NCBI GenBank assembly: GCA_033064195.1
Contig: JARBJD010000216.1
Span: 62,001 to 126,000, forward strand
Source: Blattamonas nauphoetae
Lineage: Eukaryota; Preaxostyla; Oxymonadida
Reading direction: 5' to 3'
Length of the DNA: 64,000 bases
Part shown: piece by piece, positions 55,196 through 64,000 of the stretch
Layout: each line of letters opens with the position of its first letter
Position numbering within the stretch: position 1 is the stretch's first letter
Position numbers and translations under genes: made by a program
Notes under the pieces: model-generated
What the model saw: the letters and a program-made list of their open reading frames with translations, nothing else
Databases searched by the model: none
What the model was told of the DNA's origin: nothing

Positions 55196-56453
55196 GAGCA
55201 AGCCTCCTGCGACGAGAAGAAGAAGGAAAGCACAAGGTGAACGGACGACATCACAGAAAGGCCAACCCGATGGACACAAAAGAATCGAGATGGAGACACT
55301 TCTCCTTTCGTCTCCTTTCTGTCGTTCTGACCAGACTCGATCACTCAACAATCACATCACTTCATGACCGGCCACAATGATGGAAGCAAGGAAGATGATC
55401 GATCAGTCGATGTTGATGGACCAATCAGAGAATGGAACCCAGCCTCGCCTCCAACCACATCATTCGGCACTTCGCTCTTCGTCTTCTGTGTTGTGATCAG
55501 TCAGTGTGAAGGAATTCTTGTCGCTTCTCGACTCAAGCTGATTGGCATGGATTGACACGCAGAACAAGAACGAGCACATCTGCATTGCCTGCTGAAGATG
55601 ACTGCGAGCCTCGTTGAAACTGAACACGATTCATCAAATGAACCTGTCATGATTGCTGATTCAGACTTCTGCACCATGCTCGTTCGCAATTGGTGTGCTG
55701 TTCCACGAGGATTGGTGATGGTGTTGAGGTGATGTGGCACGCAAAGCACCAACAACAGGAATCTCGCGACAGTTCACGCAAGTTGAGTCATCACCAACGA
55801 AACAAACGCAAAAGTCAGCTGAAACGACAGACACGAAGGCTCAGTCTCAATTTGGATGATTCACGCTGCTCGACGAATCTTGGCCAACCCACACCAAACT
55901 CTCCACTGGCTGTTCGTTCTGTCCGGAACTGTCTCCAAAAGTCCGAAAATTGGAAGCGGAGAAGTCCGGAAATTGGAAGCGGAGCAAAGATGATGGCTTC
56001 AATCGGATTGTCGATCGCAGAGCAGTCTGGACTTGTGGTGGACGATTGGCGGGCAGCATCACCAAAGACAATGCGAACGATCACACAATCCATGACATCG
56101 TTCCCTCTGCCGAACGTGCCAGAGATCACACTGACCTCGCAGCGAGACGGAACAGTTGTGGACGAGTGGTTGGAGGCTCAGATTGAGAAGATGGTTGAGT
56201 TGATTGGACGGACAGGATTCTTCCGGGCAAGGGAGCTTGTGTTCGCGGCCGACTGCAAGGGGAGTGTATCGTGCTGAACAGCAGCATCGGGAACATCCTT
56301 GTTTCACTGCTGATTTGGTTCAAGATCAACCGCTCTTGGAGAATGTGTTGGATGGTTGCTCAACTTGAAACTACGACCAGTGAAAATAAAGTCTTTAGTT
56401 GTCACGATCTCTTGTCAATTTCAATTCAATCTCTTTCTTTCTCCTGTGTTTTC
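55196..56453. other. Unit-2 copy of 23,525-24,785, near-identical
   Basis: Only scattered base changes from unit 1. It includes the open frame 55,690-56,277 (counterpart of 24,019-24,606) and no other credible gene. 56,278-56,300 differs by several bases and a small deletion. Confidence 0.5.
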
Positions 56454-56469
56454 TGACCCATAACAAGTG
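56454..56469 (+). promoter_or_regulatory. Conserved upstream motif TGACCCATAACAAGTG
   Basis: 38 bases before the ATG at 56,492. Confidence 0.6.
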
Positions 56470-56491
56470 TCATTTCTCGAAATCAGAAAGA

Positions 56492-57562
56492 ATGAGTGCT
56501 TTAGACACGAACACATCCTCATCCACTGATTCTCCTTGCGATGGTATCTCTTCCCACTTCTTTGTATGTCCTCCAGACTGTTCTCGTTTCCTGAATTGGA
56601 GCAAAGAAAAGCATTCATCTGAAGATGAAACAACCGAAATATTTCAGTCTCTTGTTGCCACATTGAGGTTACAGCCTTCACCTGATATCTCTCTTGAAAC
56701 AAAAGCAGTTGAATTCCTCGAATCTGTGGTTCCAGATGATCGAAAATCAGTAGAAGCTTTTCTCGGCAGCTTTGCATCGAGTTCTGATGAAGTTTCGACA
56801 GAATTCGTACAGTCCATTGTTGTGCTCCTTTCAACAAACAGTCAAGCTATCATCAAATCAACAATGGAGTTATTTCTCAATCTGATCCATCACTGTTCAT
56901 CGACCATCAGGCTTACCCTCGTGAAAGCTGATCTGATCCCTCAATTCATCAACTCACTCAATCCACAGTCTCTGCCCTTGTCAGAAGCAGTTGATATCCA
57001 TATCAACGTCATGAAAATCATCTGGAAAAGTATCTGGCTCGCAACTCCGGATGGTCTCGCCTCTCTCGAAATTGAAGATCGGAATGAACAACAAGCAGTT
57101 CATGAGATGGTGCTGAAGCAAGTTCTGGTCCCTTCGGAGAAGTATATTTGGCATATATCCGTGAACCGCCATCCGATCATCGATGGAGACATATCCTATC
57201 ATTTTCTGGATCTCCTCGCACGACTCCTCGAAATATGTCCTTCTCATCGACCGACAATGGATTTTGTTCTTCATATGCCAGTATTTCTCGTGATTTCAAG
57301 CTGACTCACAGTCTTCGATATTGACCTCTCAATCTGGAATTTTTTGGGTAAAATGAACACATTCCAGCGGAGATGTAACGAAGGAAGCGAAGAAGTGCGA
57401 CAGATGGGGAAGAAAATGCATAGAATGTTGGAAATGGAGGGCATCGAAGATGTGATGGAGGAAAAGCTGCGAAACGACCGAAACGGATTTGGAGACTTTG
57501 TTATTCCCAAATCGATTGAATGGAACAATCTGCAGGGCATGAATGTTCCATGGCTTTGGTAG
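56492..57562 (+). pseudogene. Helical-family gene, second member in unit 2 (premature stop)
   Basis: The counterpart of 24,824-25,894 with very few differences. The Cys codon TGT of unit 1 is TGA here (57,302-57,304), truncating the protein after residue 270 and removing the conserved RQMGKKMHRMLEMEGIEDVM end. The rest of the frame (57,305-57,562) stays open and unchanged, so the stop is young. A single base change is less likely to be a homopolymer-type read error than the indels elsewhere. Confidence 0.9.
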
Positions 57563-57656
57563 AAACAAACAAGAACCAACGAACCTTCCAAACGGTCTCC
57601 GACTTTTTATGGTGGCACTGTCGGTGTGTGATCGTTGTCGGCACTGACATCACCTC

Positions 57657-58772
57657 ATGCTTTTATTTGCTGGAAGGATTCGAATTCTCTCTCGCCAATC
57701 TCGCTCGATGGTCGCCACACTCTCCTTCTCCTTCGCTTCCACTCTCGCTCGCTCCGATTCTGACACCGTTTCTGTCTTCGACGTCGCCGGTTCTGATCAG
57801 CGCTGTGCTCCACTTCTTCGCAGAACTCGCCTCAGCCACTCGCGACACCCCACCCCGTTCCACGCACTCTCCCAACCCATCGCTGTTCTGGGCGAGACCC
57901 ACAAGCCCACAACGAGTCTCCCTCTCTCCGACTTCCTCTTCCAGCACTGGACCATCTCGCTCGAAGTGCTGATCCAACGATTTCCGGACGCAACAAACCA
58001 GGCTCTGTTCTTCCCGGGCTTCCGTCAAGTGTTCCAGCGATCAGGAAAACACACACAGAGCCTTCTTCTCCAAGCAGTGTTGGAGAAGCTGGAACAACGA
58101 TTGAGGGTTCTTGCAGACGAAGCATGCGGGACTCGAAATGTGACGCAGACTCGCTTCTTGGAGGGTGTTGGGGAACAGGCCGAATGGGAACGAGGAGTGA
58201 TCGAGTCTGCCATCGACACTGGACAACTGGACTACGCGATCACCACAATCATCCCGCGAGAGACCCTTTGCACTCCGAAACGAGAGCCCGATCTTCTGCA
58301 CATCTTGCAGCTTCTCTTCTCGTTCTACAAAACTGTCAACCGGCTCACTCTGGTTTTTCCCGATGACACATCCTTTCCCGACGAGTACACGTGGTGCCGT
58401 CGCTTTCGTCCCCCTCTGACCTCCATCCGCTCGGCTGTGTTGTATGCCATTCAGGACGAAAGCACGACATCTGAGAATGTCCGCAGACTTTCGCGCTTCT
58501 TCAGTTTTGTGTTCATGCTGACCGATCCCGAGTGCATCCCACAACACGACGACTCTGAACGGATGCTCGTTCACAGCTTCCAATCATCCGATCCGTCGGA
58601 TGAGATCGTTGCAGTGCAGATGAGGGAAGAAGGATTTGAGGACAGGCTCCAAGCCCTCCTCCACAAAGACCAGGAGGACTACGCCGTCCGCGAACTGGAC
58701 GAAATGAACGTCGGATCGGAGACGAGTCGGCCGTGCCCTTATTTCGGCATGCGACACGTCGGACTGTTTTGA
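57657..58772 (+). CDS. Hypothetical helical protein, 371 residues (unit 2)
   Basis: The copy of 25,989-27,104: same length, one visible residue change (SSDPSDE), otherwise synonymous differences. All-alpha C-terminal two-thirds as described for unit 1. It starts 94 bases after the broken helical-family gene. If transcribed it would be the only undamaged gene of this size in unit 2. Confidence 0.6.
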   Translation: MLLFAGRIRILSRQSRSMVATLSFSFASTLARSDSDTVSVFDVAGSDQRCAPLLRRTRLSHSRHPTPFHALSQPIAVLGETHKPTTSLPLSDFLFQHWTISLEVLIQRFPDATNQALFFPGFRQVFQRSGKHTQSLLLQAVLEKLEQRLRVLADEACGTRNVTQTRFLEGVGEQAEWERGVIESAIDTGQLDYAITTIIPRETLCTPKREPDLLHILQLLFSFYKTVNRLTLVFPDDTSFPDEYTWCRRFRPPLTSIRSAVLYAIQDESTTSENVRRLSRFFSFVFMLTDPECIPQHDDSERMLVHSFQSSDPSDEIVAVQMREEGFEDRLQALLHKDQEDYAVRELDEMNVGSETSRPCPYFGMRHVGLF

Positions 58773-59560
58773 CTCTGTTTGAGTGCTTCTCTGACACTCT
58801 GGTGTGTCGCTTGAAAGAAAGAGTGACAGCAGACACTCGCGAAACCATCGATACACCAGGCAGCTCGTGCTCTCTCCACTCCTCACTCTCGCTCTCGTGC
58901 TCACTCCGTCCTCACTTCCTTCGCCCCCCCTCCTCCTCGTTTCTCCCCTCTCCACTGTCCACACTCCATCCAACCCCTCCCATCTCTCCCAACCCACTCT
59001 GCATTCTGTTCATTCGTTTTCGCGTGACTGGCATCGATCATTTGGTCATTGTCGTCCTGGAACCATCCCACGTCGACACAAAACCATCGCTGCAATGCAC
59101 AGTCAACAACCACCGAAGCTGACGAGGGACGAACTCAACTTCGAGAAGGGCTGATTGAGCGAGGAGTGTCCCTCGCTGTTGTCTGAGTCTCGGGAGAGCC
59201 ACACCCAATCCACTCTGCAAAGGATAGCGAGCTCTCCTCCACATTTGATGAACGAGAATGTCTTCCCCCAAACTGTCCCTCTTCTCCTCCAACCACTCTC
59301 CCCGAATCCTCTCAACACCTCATCTGATGGACCTTTCTGTGGTTGCGGATAAACACATTCTGAAGAAATTGATCATTCATCCTCTTTTGTTTCCAGGTGT
59401 TTCTGGTTCTTCATTCTCTTCATCCATGGAATCTCCATCGACGAAGAAGTTTGGAGCGATTGGGATTGACTTGGCAACTATTCAAAGGGAGATGGAGGAA
59501 AGGACGAACCAGGTGGAAGAGTTGATTGAAGAAGGGTGAAATCCACAAGTTGTCTCAAGT
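58773..59560 (+). pseudogene. Unit-2 right end with small ORF 59,258-59,539
   Basis: The counterpart of 27,105-27,891 with ~95% identity by eye, lower than the block before it. It keeps VADKHILKKLIIHPLLFPGV and the charged C-terminal tail. Homology to unit 1 stops at 59,560. Confidence 0.4.
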
Positions 59561-59575
59561 ATTTTTTACAAACAA

Positions 59576-59805
59576 CAAGGCTCGTCTCCCAGTCTCTGTT
59601 GAGATGTGTCCGGACCGGCCCGAAAGGGTGAAATAGTGGGCGGTCTGTGAGAAGCGGTAACAAATGAATGAAGAATCCAAAACTAATCACAATTACGAGC
59701 GCCAATCGCTCCTTCACTATCCGTCTCCGGGCTTTCGCACTCGGAGACGTTTCGCGCTCCGCCGAAGTGTGGCAGCAGCGCCTGTCGACTGGGAGACGAG
59801 CCTTG
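59576..59805. mobile_element. 230-bp fold-back sequence just beyond the duplication edge
   Basis: The arms CAAGGCTCGTCTCCCAGTC (59,576-59,594) and its exact complement (59,787-59,805) enclose ~190 bp with a further hairpin around CCGTCTCCGGG...CGGAGACG. No flanking duplication is visible, so it may be a MITE or a structured end of a larger insertion. Confidence 0.5.
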
Positions 59806-61189
59806 AGTAGTATAGTAGACGATTTGGGAACCAGATTGAAATAGTCGTTGAAATCAGAAACGAAAAGTCAATTCCGATTGACCATTTCTAAATCTTGTAT
59901 TAAAAGGAATTTAGGCCATTTCAATGATGCCAAAATTTGACCTAAATTCCAGAAATATGTTCAATATTTTGATCTCATTTTAAGCGTCAATTTTGAAGCA
60001 AATTTTTGCCATATTCCAAAAATGTTGTCACTTTTTTCGATGTTTTTTCACTTTTGAACTCGAACAAAGTGAATCCAACTTGAGAACCACTTCGAAAAAA
60101 ATCAAAAAAAATTCTAAAATGTCGGAGACGATGTGAGTCGTCGATCAAAACAATCTCGATGAAAATCGGTTGAGAATTCGTGGAGCTAGGTACCGAACTG
60201 TGGTCGAAAAAGTGATGAAAAAGTCGATTTTCAGATTTCGCTACTAACCACTACTTTATGTCTCAAATTCACCTCAAACATCTTCTAAAATTACAAAATC
60301 GATTTCAGAAGGTGAGATTCGCGATAAAAAACACTTTTTGGAAAAAAAGTTTGATCCGACCCATTGAGGATTTTTACGAGTCGAAATTTTCGAGATAAGG
60401 TATGGACCCTGTCTTCCATCATCTTTCGCTCATGAAATCGTCCTCTTATGACGCCTTTTAGCATTAGATCAGTTAAGAACGCCTTCTGGCGACTTTTGGT
60501 TCGAACCATTTCACACCTCGATCGTTTTCACAATTTTTTCTCAATTTTCATTTTTAACGATTTTCACGTCAACCACTTCACAATTACATTCAAGCGACGC
60601 TTTTTTGAGATTTCGTGTTTACTGGTGACATTAGTTCTCTCTGGAGGGTCGGTTTTTCACATCACACACTTGACACAACATTTCAGCCAACATTTTCACT
60701 ATATGAATTTTTGCCCCGAATTTCTCCCACAAATCCTTCATTCTCACTGTCCGACAAAGCTGTGCTCAAATTTCGAGACACTTTTGTCGGATAGTTGTTC
60801 CATAATGTCACATTTTCGTGTTTCAACATCTCACGTTTTCACCGTGTTTGTCACTTCAAAAACACCTTCAACCCCTTTCTTCTCTCATCTTTCTTTCACC
60901 ATTTCACATTCAATCTCTTCGTCATTCCTCTTCATTTTCGTCATCTCACGAGCATTCTTTCGACCGTCTACACCTCACGAGCACATCATAACAACTCATT
61001 TTTTATCAACTCTTTTGCTTAATTGGAACAAAAGAATGTGAATGAAGCAACAATGAAGTGGGCAAGTATGATAGCAAAGGCTGAGACGGAAGATGTGAAA
61101 ATTGTGGGTAAGTATTGAGATTTACGAACGTGTTCAGACAAATTTCACAAAATTAGAGTACTAAAATGTAAATGAAGTGAGAATGAAAC
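59806..61189. other. AT-rich stretch without a supported gene
   Basis: Composition changes sharply from the duplicated units. A 197-codon plus-strand frame (60,448-61,041) is dominated by Phe, His, Ser and Thr arising from repeated TTTCAC/CATTTC and is not convincing. No TIRs found. Confidence 0.4.
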
Positions 61190-62620
61190 GATAAGGTGAA
61201 GTGACGTTCCAGATCTGCACGATCTTGATCCTTTGCGTTCCGTTGGTACACCACTTCACCTTATGAACGGGTTCGTCAAAATTTCACAAACAAAGAGAAA
61301 AAAAGAGTGAGTGAAGTGAAAAGTAAACGATAAAACAAAATCTCGTACCAGATCTGAACGATCATTGTTTTTCGCATTTCGTTGGTACACCACTTCACTT
61401 TATGAACGGGTTTGGCAAAATGTTTCTAATTAGAGTAAAATTGTGAAGTGAAACAATGTTAGCAACGATAAAGTGAAGTGACGTACCAGATCTCTCCAGT
61501 CATTGTTTTTCTCACTTCGTTGGTACACCACTTCACCTTATGAACGCGTTCAACGAAATTTCAGAAAACAAGAGGAATTAAGAGTGAGTGAAGTGAAAAC
61601 TAAAAGATAAAACACATTCATGTACCAGATCTCACCGATCATTTCAGATTGAGTCTCGTTGGTACACCACTTTGTTTTATCAAAGATTAGAGCAAAATGT
61701 CAATAAAGAGATCAAAATTGTGAAGTGAAACAATGTTTGAAGTGATAAAACACATTCATGTACCAGATCTTACAGTTCGTTTTTATCTTGACGATCAAAC
61801 ATTTTTAGTTCTGTGTTCCACTTTGTTTTGATCAAAAAAGAGAATTGAAATCAAATAGTTGTGAAATGAAACGATAAGGTGAAGTGGTGTACCTGATCTG
61901 GATGATCACTTCAGATCGTGTTTTGTTGGTACACCGTTGTGTTTTAGAAAAAATGAAGAGTACAAATCGAAGAGTAGTGAAGTGTAAAAGGTGAAATGAA
62001 AGTCGAATCAAAGTAAAACAAAGTGGTGTACCAACGCATACAATTTTATCGATGAATCACGAAGTTTTTTGAGCAAAGATGAGGATCAAAATTTTGTTCA
62101 CGTCATTTTAAATTTTAATTTTGTAAAAAAGTGAGAGACAATGAAAAAAAACTGACAATGAAGTGAAAATGAGAGGATAAAGTGAAGTGTTGTACCAGAA
62201 AAGAGAATGTCAAAAGTGAAGTGAAAATTCTGGTACGTCATTGTGTCTTATAAAGAGATAATACAAAAAAGAGAGCAAACCTGTTTCAAATATTCAGAGA
62301 AAGACATTTTCGAAGCCTAAGACACAATAGTGTACCGACGATGGACGATCACGCAGATTGGGTACATGAAAGTGTTTTATAAAGAGATGAACAAAAAATA
62401 AGAGCAAACCTGTGGAGTGTCGGTTGTGCAACATCCTTTCAAACGATAAAACACACTTGTGTACCTGAATGTTGAGGTCGAGTTTGGTTCGATCGGCGTT
62501 GGTACAAAAAAGAGTGTTATGAAAGAATGAATTGAACAAGAGAACAAACCATTTAAGAATAAGTCGGAAACGAAATTTCAGAAGATAAGACACATTAGTG
62601 TACCTAAATGAGAGGAGAAG
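61190..62620. repeat. Array of about ten imperfect palindromes
   Basis: Units of ~75-80 bp recur every ~130 bp. The clearest are at 61,190-61,267, 61,330-61,403, 61,470-61,540, 61,610-61,682, 61,740-61,830 and 61,872-61,948; degenerate ones continue near 62,010, 62,172, 62,310, 62,440 and 62,585. Each has a left arm like GATAAGGTGAAGTGACGTNCC with AGATCT nearby, a variable loop of ~25-30 bases, and a right arm GGTACACCACTTCACCTTAT. Between units are AT-rich spacers with GAAGTGAAA. No ORF runs through it. Confidence 0.85.
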
Positions 62621-62882
62621 AAAAAAGTCGATGATCGAGAACAAGAATGAGATGTCAAAAAAGAAAAGAGAACAAATGAGAAAGTAGAAAGTGAAACACA
62701 CCTAAATCAAACGGTAAAGAGTCGTCAGGAACGAGATGAAAGGATCATGTCCCATTGAAGTACTTTCTCCGATCAAACAAGACTGATCGAACCCATCGAT
62801 GTCAGAATTGAAGTCTCGGAAAGTCACAAATGATAAAAACAACGATTGAAAATTTATTTTTGAATTTTTTAATTTGTATTAA

Positions 62883-63095
62883 ATGAATCCAACTGCGATG
62901 TACAACGAAAGACGTCGAGTATGTTCTGAACAAGCATTAATTGAATCAATGAGAGAAGAGAACTGTTCGCTAGTCTCTGGGTATGTCAGAAATAATGTGC
63001 CGGTGACGTATGCTCATGAGGGAGTTCAACTTTTTATTTTCAATGAAAGAGCAAACAGAAATGAATCGACAAAAATACAATTCACAAATGATTGA
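62883..63095 (+). CDS. Small ORF ahead of the S74-domain ORF
   Basis: 70 codons from ATG (MNPTAMYNERRRVCSEQALI ...), preceded by a very AT-rich 40-bp stretch that could be a promoter. It overlaps the start of the next open frame. Not recognised by itself; its position suggests it belongs to the same locus. Confidence 0.4.
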   Translation: MNPTAMYNERRRVCSEQALIESMREENCSLVSGYVRNNVPVTYAHEGVQLFIFNERANRNESTKIQFTND

Positions 63096-63933
63096 GAAAA
63101 TGATCGATCATAATCTCTCAACAACCAACGAGAATTCATCAGTGATTGACTCACTTCAGAAGACAACAGAAGGACATAAGACAGCGATATCTTCAATCCA
63201 AAAAGTGGTGAGCACAAATGGATCAATCACGACACCAACAATCGGAGGATTGAGTAATGTGAATGGAGCGAAGTGGAATATGTCAGAAGGATCACTTCCG
63301 AAGTATCCTGGAACATACCCGTCCTCAACATTTTCTTCTGGAATTTCAATATCACAATCGCTTGCAGAAACTTCGGGAATTCAGTTCAATGGTGATGGAA
63401 TAATTATGTGGTCTCCATGTGACAAACCAGCATTGTATTACTACGATGAGGACACAGGTTCGGGAGTGTTTTCAATATCCACAACAGGAAGTTTTTCTCA
63501 ACTGTCAGACAGAAGAGTCAAAAGAAATATTGAACCTTATCCCGATGTTCTTGAACAATTGAATAAAGTGGAAATTGTGCAGTATCAGTTCAACACGTTC
63601 GACTCGAAGATCAACAAAGTCACCAAACAAATCGAGAACGAAACCAATGAAGAACACTTGAAGAACTGCAAAGAGAAATGTGAATGTCTGAAGAAGGAAA
63701 GAGAGAAGAAACACATTGGAGTGATTGCTCAACAGATCCAAGAAATATTTCCTGAAGTCGTGAATGATTCCAATCCGGATTGTCTTCAAGTTGAATATGC
63801 AGAACTCTCTTGCTTCTGTATCAAAGCCATTCAGGAACTGAGTAGCATTGTCGGACAACAACAGACACTCGTATATGAACTCATTCAAAAATATAATTCC
63901 CTGATCGAAACAATGACTAATATTCCAACATGA
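63010..63933 (+). CDS. Peptidase S74 / intramolecular chaperone domain protein
   Basis: An ORF of up to 307 residues; a better start may be the Met at 63,043. Residues ~15-70 are polar and helical (possible trimeric coiled coil), and 70-165 are Gly/Ser/Thr-rich with short beta-like stretches (tail-fibre-like). From residue 166 there is an S74 domain: SDRRVKRNIEPYPDVLEQLN with the Ser-Lys pair S166/K171, then KHIGVIAQQIQEIFPEVVND and LQVEYAELSCFCIKAIQELS, and a C-terminal coiled coil. S74 domains trimerise and cut themselves off phage tailspikes, MYRF factors and some large-virus fibre proteins (known). Here a virus-like or surface-fibre protein is likely; the host or viral origin is unresolved, so I treat it as a possible fossil. 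Confidence 0.75.
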   Translation: MLMREFNFLFSMKEQTEMNRQKYNSQMIEKMIDHNLSTTNENSSVIDSLQKTTEGHKTAISSIQKVVSTNGSITTPTIGGLSNVNGAKWNMSEGSLPKYPGTYPSSTFSSGISISQSLAETSGIQFNGDGIIMWSPCDKPALYYYDEDTGSGVFSISTTGSFSQLSDRRVKRNIEPYPDVLEQLNKVEIVQYQFNTFDSKINKVTKQIENETNEEHLKNCKEKCECLKKEREKKHIGVIAQQIQEIFPEVVNDSNPDCLQVEYAELSCFCIKAIQELSSIVGQQQTLVYELIQKYNSLIETMTNIPT

Positions 63934-64000
63934 GATCAACCAGAAATTCATAATACTCTTTGGTTATTTTTCCATTGATTGTCTCCGTTGTTTCCATCTC
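63934..64000. other. Right edge, no feature seen
   Basis: 67 bases after the S74 ORF stop. Too short to assign. Confidence 0.3.

Larger units (their letters stand above)
28641..59560. repeat. Unit 2 of the ~30-kb tandem segmental duplication
   Basis: Direct repeat of unit 1, larger because of five insertions of its own (33,046; 38,206; 43,586; 49,549; 53,071) that are absent from unit 1. Confidence 0.92.

Noticed and set aside
59576-59805. tRNA or other small structured RNA gene
   Set aside because: No cloverleaf, anticodon arm or A/B box could be read; the perfect 19-bp outer arms fit a fold-back element better.
60448-61041. 197-codon plus-strand ORF
   Set aside because: Composition driven by repeated TTTCAC-like words, with no domain pattern or conserved block; likely open by chance in AT-rich DNA.
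61190-62620. CRISPR array
   Set aside because: Units are long imperfect palindromes with diverging arms and similar spacers, in eukaryote-like DNA, and no cas genes are present.
1-64000. Alternative genetic code with TAA/TAG as sense (as in some oxymonads)
   Set aside because: Intact genes end in TAG (20,796; 25,894; 28,641) at conserved C-termini, and long frames contain no in-frame TAA or TAG.

Overview
The window looks like nuclear DNA of a protist, most likely an oxymonad (Preaxostyla). Three things point there: very long intron-poor genes, TAG and TAA used as true stops, and two gene families that I recognise from memory as resembling Blattamonas nauphoetae predicted proteins. One family is a giant secreted beta-helix/Ig-like-repeat receptor ending in a kinase-like domain. 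The other is a ~356-residue alpha-helical family beginning MTALD/MSALD. The species call is recollection plus inference, not a search result. I found no rRNA, tRNA or CRISPR.

Layout. The window is essentially two tandem copies of one ~30 kb block. Unit 1 is about 1-27,891 and unit 2 about 28,641-59,560. Each holds, on the minus strand, a receptor gene (gene 1 starts at 13,469 and runs off the left edge; gene 2 runs 42,065 to 28,641). Behind it, on the plus strand, come decayed gene remnants, a first helical-family gene (19,723 / 47,297), more remnants, a second helical-family gene (24,824 / 56,492) and a 371-residue ORF (25,989 / 57,657). Divergence between the units is patchy: 23.5-27.9 kb and 55.2-59.56 kb are nearly identical, while the receptor ectodomains differ strongly.

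The units are peppered with independent insertions, which can be delimited to the base because the other unit, or an internal repeat, preserves the empty site. They are: a DIRS-type tyrosine-recombinase retroelement (3,292-8,084) in gene 1; a second element with the same kind of ends but an unrelated or decayed body (33,046-37,986) and a TIR element with 8-bp duplications (38,206-41,321), both in gene 2; three TIR elements with 9-bp target duplications, Mutator-like in layout (14,566-16,205; 49,549-52,335; 53,071-55,186); a MITE with a 3-bp duplication (14,005-14,479); and a 1.2-kb TIR element (43,586-44,791) that itself carries a mariner-like MITE.

Right of unit 2 the DNA changes character. 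It is AT-rich, has an array of about ten imperfect palindromes (61.19-62.62 kb), and ends in an ORF with a Peptidase S74 (tailspike-type intramolecular chaperone) domain. That may belong to a virus-like insertion or a different host locus.

The receptor-like genes look like cell-surface proteins: signal peptide, beta-helix, Ig-like repeats, one membrane span and a degenerate kinase domain. Both copies here are interrupted by mobile DNA and carry small frame breaks, some of them in homopolymers where sequencing error is a live alternative.
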